Shown here: positions 58,807 through 64,000 of the stretch, in pieces
How positions within the stretch are numbered: position 1 is the stretch's first letter
How the letters are laid out: every line of letters begins with the position of its first letter
Assembly: GCA_963727415.1 (NCBI GenBank)
Contig: CAVSGF010000003.1
Location: 1,240,001-1,304,000, forward strand
Direction of reading: 5' to 3'
Length of the DNA: 64,000 bases
Source of the DNA: DASQPR01 sp963727415
GTDB lineage: Bacteria; Actinomycetota; Actinomycetes; Mycobacteriales; Micromonosporaceae
Notes under the pieces: model-generated
The model's input: only the letters and a program-made list of their open reading frames with translations
The model's database searches: none
Told to the model about the DNA's origin: nothing
Program-made: the position numbers and the translations under genes

Positions 58807-59651
58807 GACCGAGCCTCTCTCAGGGATCGGGCCCAGCCACAGATCTCGCACAGTTCGGCGGAGCTGACGACGTGATCGAAACCAAGTTCATCGCGCGCGA
58901 TCCCCGACGCGACTTTCGGTGAGACCGAAACACCGTGCATTTCTGGCCACAACTCGCGGACGCGCTCGTTTCCGCCATAGAACGGATGGTCTTCCTCGAT
59001 GGTCATTGGATCGCCGTAGACGCCGACTTCGCAGCCGACCGACGCACCGTACATGATCGCGGTGGACAAGCGATTCGAGGCCACCCGCCGATGCCGGCGC
59101 AACTCCACGAGCTGGTCACGCAGGAAATCGGCGTGGCACGGTCTGGAGCGATCGCCCCGATACCCGAACGTGATAACGCGGAACCCCCGATCCTCGTATC
59201 GCTTTCGAATCTCCCGCGTACGGAACTCCAGCCAGTAAAGCGAAACGGTGACTGATCCCTGCTCGGTGTCTCTAATCTCGTCGGCGAGCCGATCATGATC
59301 ACCGAACACCGCCTGCTTCTCGAACGCGTGGAACGGAAAAAAGATCGTCCCGGTCCGTTTCTCATCGGGGACCCGCCCGAGGTCAGGCTCCATACGGAGC
59401 AGATATGCCCACGGTGCACCGATGACCTCGTAGCCGGTCTCGCCAGCGGCCCAGCCGCGCCGACGCACGACCTCGGACCAGACCAGCCGAGGCATTCCCT
59501 TGGCGATCGGGGTACGCGCACCGAAGCCGTTATGCACATTCCACCCGTGCTGCAGGTATCCCCAAATACGCGGCGACGGTCCCTCTTCCCATACGCCCGC
59601 GTACCTGCCGAGTATTCGCACATGGCCATACCAGTCGTTGTGATGGTGCAC
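58803..59651 (-). CDS. Putative transferase of the sugar cluster, copy A
   Basis: A 282-residue relative of the gene at 56045 with the same blocks: HHHNDWYGHVRIL, IWGYLQHGWN, VIGAPWAYL, SVTVSLYWLEFRTREIRKRYED, RRHRRVASNRLSTAIMYGAS and GVYGDPM. GTG 59651 follows TAGGAG by about 5 nt and is 7 bp after the pseC stop. The stop overlaps the methyltransferase-like gene A. So pseB-pseC-transferase-methyltransferase-like form one transcript. The position suggests it uses the nonulosonic sugar made by the Pse enzymes, but this is inference. Confidence 0.65.
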   Translation of the reverse strand: MHHHNDWYGHVRILGRYAGVWEEGPSPRIWGYLQHGWNVHNGFGARTPIAKGMPRLVWSEVVRRRGWAAGETGYEVIGAPWAYLLRMEPDLGRVPDEKRTGTIFFPFHAFEKQAVFGDHDRLADEIRDTEQGSVTVSLYWLEFRTREIRKRYEDRGFRVITFGYRGDRSRPCHADFLRDQLVELRRHRRVASNRLSTAIMYGASVGCEVGVYGDPMTIEEDHPFYGGNERVRELWPEMHGVSVSPKVASGIARDELGFDHVVSSAELCEICGWARSLREARS

Positions 59652-59658
59652 GACGCTC

Positions 59659-60783
59659 CTACCTCAAGGCTGCGCGTAGGGCATCCACAACGTGGTCCTG
59701 CTGCGCCTCGGTCAGGTCCGGAAACAGTGGTAGCGAAAGCTCCTCGCGGTAGAACGCCTCAGCGCCGGGACACATGCCGCGCTTGTATCCCATGTCCTCG
59801 AATACGGGGTGCCAGTAGACGGGGACGTAGTTGATCTGCACGCCGATGCCAGCGGCCCGCATCTTGTCGTAAACCTCACGGCGACGGTCCTCGAATACTC
59901 GGACGGCGTACAGGTGCCAGGCCGGCTCGACATCGCTGCGCTGTGTCGGACACGCTAGGCCATCAACGTCGGCGAGCAGCGCGTTGTAGCGCGCCACGAG
60001 CTCCGCGCGCCGCTTCACAAATGAGTTGAGCCGGCGCAGCTGGGTAATACCGAGTGCGCAAAGCACATCCGGGAGGCGGTAGTTAAGCCCGAGGCGGTGC
60101 ACCTCCTGGTGCCAGCCGCCTTCGTCCGGATATCGCTGCGACGCCCGATCCCGAATCAGTCCGTGGTTCTTGAACCGGCGAACGGCCCGCTCAAGATCCG
60201 CGTTAGTGGTCGCTACCGCGCCACCCTCGGCAGTTGTCATGTTCTTCGTGGGAAAGAATGAGTAGGTTGTCACCTCGGAAGTCGAGCCGACAAGCTGGCC
60301 CTGATATCGCGAACCGATCGAATGTGCGGCATCAACGAGAAAGTACGCGCCAGCCTCTCGTGCGATCGCAGCGAGCGAACCGTGATCGGCGGGGTGACCG
60401 GCGAAGTCGACAGCGGTGACAACTCTGGTCCTCGACGTGACGGCGGCGCGCACCGCAGCCGGGTCAATCAATGCGGTTACCGGATCCACGTCCGCGAAAA
60501 TGATCTTTGCGCCTTGCAGAACCGCTGTGCCCGCAGTCGCTACGAACGTCATGGGGGTCGTGATGACCTCATCACCTGGACCCACATCCATAGCCGCGTA
60601 CGCCACGTGCAGCGCGGCGGTGCCCGACGTGACGCTGGTGCATGCGGCCCCGCCGGCCCAGACGGAGAGCTCATGCTCGAAGCGGTCCACGGTGGGCCCC
60701 GTGGTCAGCCAATCGCCTCGAAGGATCTCGGCGACGGCGGCGATGTCCTCATCCGACATCGACTGGCGGCCGTAGGGCAACAT
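59659..60783 (-). CDS. pseC: PseC-like PLP sugar aminotransferase (DegT/DnrJ/EryC1/StrS family)
   Basis: The enzyme should aminate the 4-keto sugar made by PseB (UDP-4-keto-6-deoxy-L-AltNAc) to the 4-amino sugar. The 374-residue product has the DegT fold: MLPYGRQSMSDEDIAAVAEIL, LTTGPTVDRFE, SGTAALHVAY, the PLP Asp in LVDAAHSIGS (about 150-156) and the PLP lysine in FFPTKNMTTAEGG (Lys180). The ATG at 60783 is 2 bp after the pseB stop. Upstream in-frame sequence is shadow of pseB. Adjacent pseB and pseF/pseG support PseC over other StrS aminotransferases. Confidence 0.9.
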   Translation of the reverse strand: MLPYGRQSMSDEDIAAVAEILRGDWLTTGPTVDRFEHELSVWAGGAACTSVTSGTAALHVAYAAMDVGPGDEVITTPMTFVATAGTAVLQGAKIIFADVDPVTALIDPAAVRAAVTSRTRVVTAVDFAGHPADHGSLAAIAREAGAYFLVDAAHSIGSRYQGQLVGSTSEVTTYSFFPTKNMTTAEGGAVATTNADLERAVRRFKNHGLIRDRASQRYPDEGGWHQEVHRLGLNYRLPDVLCALGITQLRRLNSFVKRRAELVARYNALLADVDGLACPTQRSDVEPAWHLYAVRVFEDRRREVYDKMRAAGIGVQINYVPVYWHPVFEDMGYKRGMCPGAEAFYREELSLPLFPDLTEAQQDHVVDALRAALR

Positions 60784-60785
60784 CG

Positions 60786-61770
60786 CTAGATCGCGTCTCC
60801 AATCATCGCCTGCAGGTCGTCGGTCGTATACCAGAGATCGTTGGTGTCCGATCGGTAGGAGAACTGTGCGGGAACCGGAACACCGCCGGCCGGTGGGTGG
60901 TAGCCCCAAGAAGCGATGGCCGGCTGAAGCACATAACGGTCGTTGAGAAGAAGCGCGCGCGAGCCCTCCTCCTGGGAGATCATCTCTTCGTGCAGCTTCT
61001 CGCCGGGGCGAACGCCAGTCTCGTGCATCGGTGAGCCCGGGGCGATCGCCTCGGCCAGATCGACAATTCGCATGCTCGGGATGCGCGGCACAAAAAGCTC
61101 GCCACCCTGCATCAGTTCAAACGACTCGACGACGAACTTGACCGCCTGTTCCAAGCTGATCCAAAAGCGCGTCATCTGCTTGTCCGTGATCGGCAGCGAC
61201 TTGCCCTCCGCGGCGAGCTTACGGAATAACGGAATCACCGATCCGCGGCTGCCCATGACGTTGCCGTAACGGACGACGGCGAACCGGGTGCGGTGATGAG
61301 CGGCGTAGTGGTTCGCGGAAACGAAGAGCTTGTCCGCGACCAGCTTTGAGGCACCATAGAGATTGATCGGACTCGATGCCTTGTCCGTCGAGAGTGCGAC
61401 AAGCTTCTCGACGCCGCTGTCGATCGCGGCGTCGATCACATTCTGCGATCCCTGAATGTTGGTCTTGACGAACTCGAACGGATTGTACTCGGCGGTATCG
61501 ACCTGCTTGAGGGCTGCGGCATGAACCACGTAGCGAATGCCGTGCATCGCTCGTTTGAGCCGGTCACGGTCTCGGATGTCACCGATAAACCACCGGAGCC
61601 GAGGGTCATCGTTGAAAAGATGGCGCGCCTCGGTACTGCTTCAGTTCGTCACGCGAAAAGATCACTACTCGGGCCGGATCACGCTTGTCCAGCAGATATC
61701 TGATGAACTGCTTACCGAACGACCCCGTTCCGCCAGTGACAAGGACCTCAGACCCTGCGAACAACGACAC
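60786..61770 (-). pseudogene. pseB: PseB-like UDP-GlcNAc 4,6-dehydratase/5-epimerase gene with one frameshift
   Basis: PseB makes the first committed intermediate of pseudaminic acid. Its N-terminal part from GTG 61770 (AGAAGG 9 nt upstream) reads SLFAGSEVLVTGGTGSFGKQ to VIFSRDELKQY and then goes out of frame. The rest is in another frame and includes the catalytic YGASK, HAAALKQVDTAEYNP, VRYGNVMGSRGSVI and IPSMRIVDLAEAI, to 60786. The break is an extra C at about 61632-61633 (TACCGAG where TACGAG is expected). Without it the protein would be about 328 residues, normal for PseB. Either decay or a base-call error. Confidence 0.9.
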
Positions 61771-62227
61771 GTCCCACATCCTTCTGCTGACCTAGTCGCG
61801 ACGATGCCGCGTCCGCCCGCCATGTGCGGCGAGTTCCATCGCCCGCTGACTTGCTAGCAAGTTCTCGACAAAGCTGAGAAGGCTTTGCGGAGTCGCGCTC
61901 GTCGATGGGTGCGACTCGCAAACACGCATCACAAGGTACATCGTCCGTTCAAAACGATGTGGCCCACAGCGCATGAGCAGTCAATGAAATCAACGAAACC
62001 GCAAGACGATGTCACACTCCACCGACGTCCACCTTCATGAGTGATTACGGTGTCACCCTGGCAATCGAACGGCGTGCGCCTGCGCTTGAAAGACCTATCC
62101 CGGGCAGCGAATCAGTGGCGAAGGTTATCGAATCGAGATTGCGGCGGTGGCGACACTGAAGTGTTCTACGCGTCTACGATGCATCGGCAGTGTGACACCG
62201 CGCAGGCGGGAGGCAGGTGAACAAACC
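61771..62227. other. Divergent 457-bp spacer between pseB and pseF
   Basis: Locally lower in GC than its surroundings (for example 61981-62010). It must hold the promoters of the two arms of the sugar cluster. On the plus strand TACGAT at 62175-62180 is a possible -10 for pseF. A short minus-strand frame at 61792-61974 lacks recognisable features. No inverted repeat was noticed. Confidence 0.45.
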
Positions 62228-62960
62228 GTGAAGACGGTAGTCGGCATTATTCAGGCTCGAACCGGGTCCAGCCGTTTGCCAAGCAAAGTACTCAAGCCGC
62301 TCGCGGGACGCTCCGTGCTCGCGTGGGTCGTCCGGGCCGCGCGTACCTCTGGCTCCCTCGACGATCTAATCGTCGCGACGACCGTCGAGCCGGGTGACGA
62401 CGCGGTCGTGGCCGAGTGCGCCGCTCTCGGTATCGAGGCGTACCGGGGTCCGGTTGACGATGTGCTGACCCGCTTCATTGGCGCCATCGAAGGTCGCGAT
62501 GTCGGCGCCGTCGCACGGTTCACCGCGGACTGCCCCTTGCTCGATCCGGCGGTGATCGACGCCGTCGTGTCCACCTGGCGCGCTGTCCCGTGGCTTGACT
62601 ACCTCTCCACATCCATGCCTCGTTCGGTGCCACGCGGAATGGATGTGGAGATTTGTGCGTGCCGATACCCTGCGTACATTGGACGCGACTGCGCGCGCGC
62701 ACCATCGGACTCACGTCACGTCCGGCATCTACACCAACCCCTCCGCCTACCGGATGCTCGGCATGACATTCCAGCCTGACGCCTCCGACCTGCGGGTCAC
62801 ACTGGATACCGAGGATGACTGGGCGATCATTCAGGCGATCGTCAACCACTTCGGCGACCGGCCCGCGAACATGCCCGACCTGGTGACCTGGCTACGCGGA
62901 CATCCCGAATTGGTGGCGATCAACGCCCATGTCGAGCAGAAGCCGCTCGAAGCCGGATGA
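62228..62960 (+). pseudogene. pseF: PseF/SpsF-like acylneuraminate-type cytidylyltransferase gene with one frameshift
   Basis: The enzyme should activate the sugar with CTP. From GTG 62228: KTVVGIIQARTGSSRLPSKV, LKPLAGRSVLAWVVRA, then VDDVLTRFIGAIEG, RFTADCPLLDP, and PRGMDVEI, after which the frame fails at about 62655. The next frame continues VRADTLRTLDATARAHHRTH and VTLDTEDDWAIIQAIVNHFG to 62960. The break is an extra T in an ATTTG run. Restored length is about 243, like SpsF/PseF. The N-terminal RxGS-K motif is the CTP site. The stop overlaps the pseG start as ATGA. Confidence 0.85.
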
Positions 62961-64000
62961 CACATATCGTCTTCTGCTGCGACGCGGGTCCGGCTCGAGG
63001 CATTGGCCACCTCATGCGGTGTATCGCGCTCGCCGAGGACCTGGCCGCGCGCGGCGTCGTATGCACGTTCGTCGCCGACCTCGCCGACGTCCCATGGGCA
63101 CGGACCCAGGTCACGTCTCGCGGCTTCAAGGCGCACCAGCACGACGACGGCAGGACCGGGCGCCTGGAGGCGGTGGTCCAGCACAATCCGGATGGCGTTG
63201 TACTCGACTGGTACGATGCCCCGCCGGCCTTCAGCGCGGGCCTGCGGTCTGCCGGGATACCGGTGCTCGCCATAATCGATGGAGATAGCCGCGGACAGAC
63301 CGGTGATCTCTACCTGGACCAAAACCTCGACGCGGAGCACGCCGACGGGCCTGGGGACGCGCCCCGACTTGCCGGTCTCGCCTACGCCATGCTCCGATCC
63401 GAGGTGATACAGCTTCGACCGCCGGCTCCCCCGACAGGCGTCCGGGCCGTACCTCCCCGGGTTCTGGCATACTTCGGCGGCACTGACGCGCACGGTGCGT
63501 CGCCGGTGATGGTGGCGGCGCTGGCGGCCTCGGGCGAGCCCTTCGACGCGGTCGTCGTCGCCCCGCGACCAGATTTACGCCTCGCCATCGAGCGCGTTCC
63601 GCTCGCTCCAGGGCAGATGGTGACGCCGATCGAGCCTACCGACTCGCTCATGTCGATCGCCGCCCGCGCCGATGTGGTGATGAGCGCGTCCGGTACGTCG
63701 CTGTGGGAGTTGTTGTGCATCGGCTCTGCAGCGGCGGTGATATGGGTAGTTGACAACCAGGAACTCGGATACAACCGAGTGGTGAAGTCTGGACTCGCGG
63801 CTGGGGTCGGACACTTGGACGACGTCAGTGCGAATCCCACGGCCGCGTCCGCCACGCTGGGTTGCCTGCTCCGTGACGTGGCATGGCGTGACCAGCTCCG
63901 CAGAGAGGGCTGGGCACTGACCGACGGACGTGGCCGGGAACGGGTGGCGGCTGCGCTACTGGAAATGGGGGATCGAGGCCAAGCGCACCGCTCGATCCGG
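62957..64000 (+). CDS. pseG: PseG-like UDP-sugar hydrolase (runs off the right edge)
   Basis: PseG removes UDP from the diacetamido-trideoxy-altrose intermediate of pseudaminic acid synthesis. The frame opens at ATG 62957 (overlapping the pseF stop) and stays open for 348 codons to the end of the window. It shows the N-terminal GIGHLMRC block (15-22, His18 the likely catalytic base), LDWYDAPPAFSAGL, ILxYFGGTD-like LAYFGGTDAHG, ASGTSLWELLCIGSA and IWVVDNQELGYNRV, the GT-B-like nucleotide site. PseG is about 280-360 residues, so little is missing. The pseB-C-F-G grouping fits nonulosonic-acid synthesis; PseH and PseI are not in the window. Confidence 0.88.
   Translation, partial: MTHIVFCCDAGPARGIGHLMRCIALAEDLAARGVVCTFVADLADVPWARTQVTSRGFKAHQHDDGRTGRLEAVVQHNPDGVVLDWYDAPPAFSAGLRSAGIPVLAIIDGDSRGQTGDLYLDQNLDAEHADGPGDAPRLAGLAYAMLRSEVIQLRPPAPPTGVRAVPPRVLAYFGGTDAHGASPVMVAALAASGEPFDAVVVAPRPDLRLAIERVPLAPGQMVTPIEPTDSLMSIAARADVVMSASGTSLWELLCIGSAAAVIWVVDNQELGYNRVVKSGLAAGVGHLDDVSANPTAASATLGCLLRDVAWRDQLRREGWALTDGRGRERVAAALLEMGDRGQAHRSIR

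Overview
The window is about 64 kb of high-GC, gene-dense actinomycete chromosome. The gene content (clpS-DUF2017 beside a mec-cysO-cysM-murI-rph-rdgB block, a conservon, cydABDC, an actinobacterial NAD salvage pair), many GTG starts and many leaderless-looking promoters (TANNNT, then 6-7 nt, then the start codon) fit a filamentous actinobacterium. Micromonosporaceae (Actinoplanes/Micromonospora-like) is my best guess from protein likeness recalled from memory, not from a search. I see no rRNA, tRNA, CRISPR array, IS element or replication origin.

Layout. 0-1.4 kb: the edge of an ArsR-type regulator and a dead ltrA copy (nonsense codon plus internal deletion). 1.4-7.1 kb: leftward housekeeping genes rdgB, rph, an MBL hydrolase and murI, then cysM, cysO and mec, which form the protein-thiocarboxylate cysteine pathway. 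7.2-12.7 kb: an insertion-like stretch with an amidohydrolase, a QueA-family enzyme, an SDR and a DevS/DevR-like two-component pair. 12.7-15.5 kb: DUF2017 and clpS, then pncB and pncA (NAD salvage). 15.6-22.2 kb: ctaD, a flavoprotein disulfide reductase, PspA with a membrane coiled-coil partner, and an NRDE protein. 22.5-28 kb: a complete conservon (sensor, cvnA, B, C, D). 28.1-33.9 kb: cytochrome bd oxidase and its exporter (cydA-B-D-C, tightly coupled). 34-37.9 kb: small hypothetical genes in repeat-rich spacers, then a hypothetical gene fused by overlap to a CpdA-like phosphodiesterase. 38-39.8 kb: a secreted two-discoidin-domain GH64-like glucanase. 40-43.6 kb: a FIST sensor gene followed by a GAF-GAF-GGDEF-EAL protein. 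43.6-50.2 kb: ATP-grasp, a lincosamide-nucleotidyltransferase-like protein, an MFS pump, a large LuxR/ATPase regulator and an ABM-like protein.

50.3-64 kb is accessory. A hipBA-type pair has three 16-bp palindromes spaced exactly 61 bp apart in the region it shares with a divergent MFS transporter. Beyond small hypothetical genes lies a surface-sugar cluster: pseB, pseC, two copies of a gene pair (putative transferase plus degenerate methyltransferase-like protein), and divergent pseF/spsF-like and pseG genes. The order predicts CMP-pseudaminic-acid-like sugar synthesis, with the paired genes modifying or transferring it. The PseI/PseH steps and the end of pseG are outside the window.

Five genes in this last region (hipA, the MFS gene, one methyltransferase-like gene, pseB, pseF) each carry a single frameshift. 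In all five the protein reading resumes in another frame. Either the region is decaying or the read data contain indel errors; this must be settled before calling the cluster dead.
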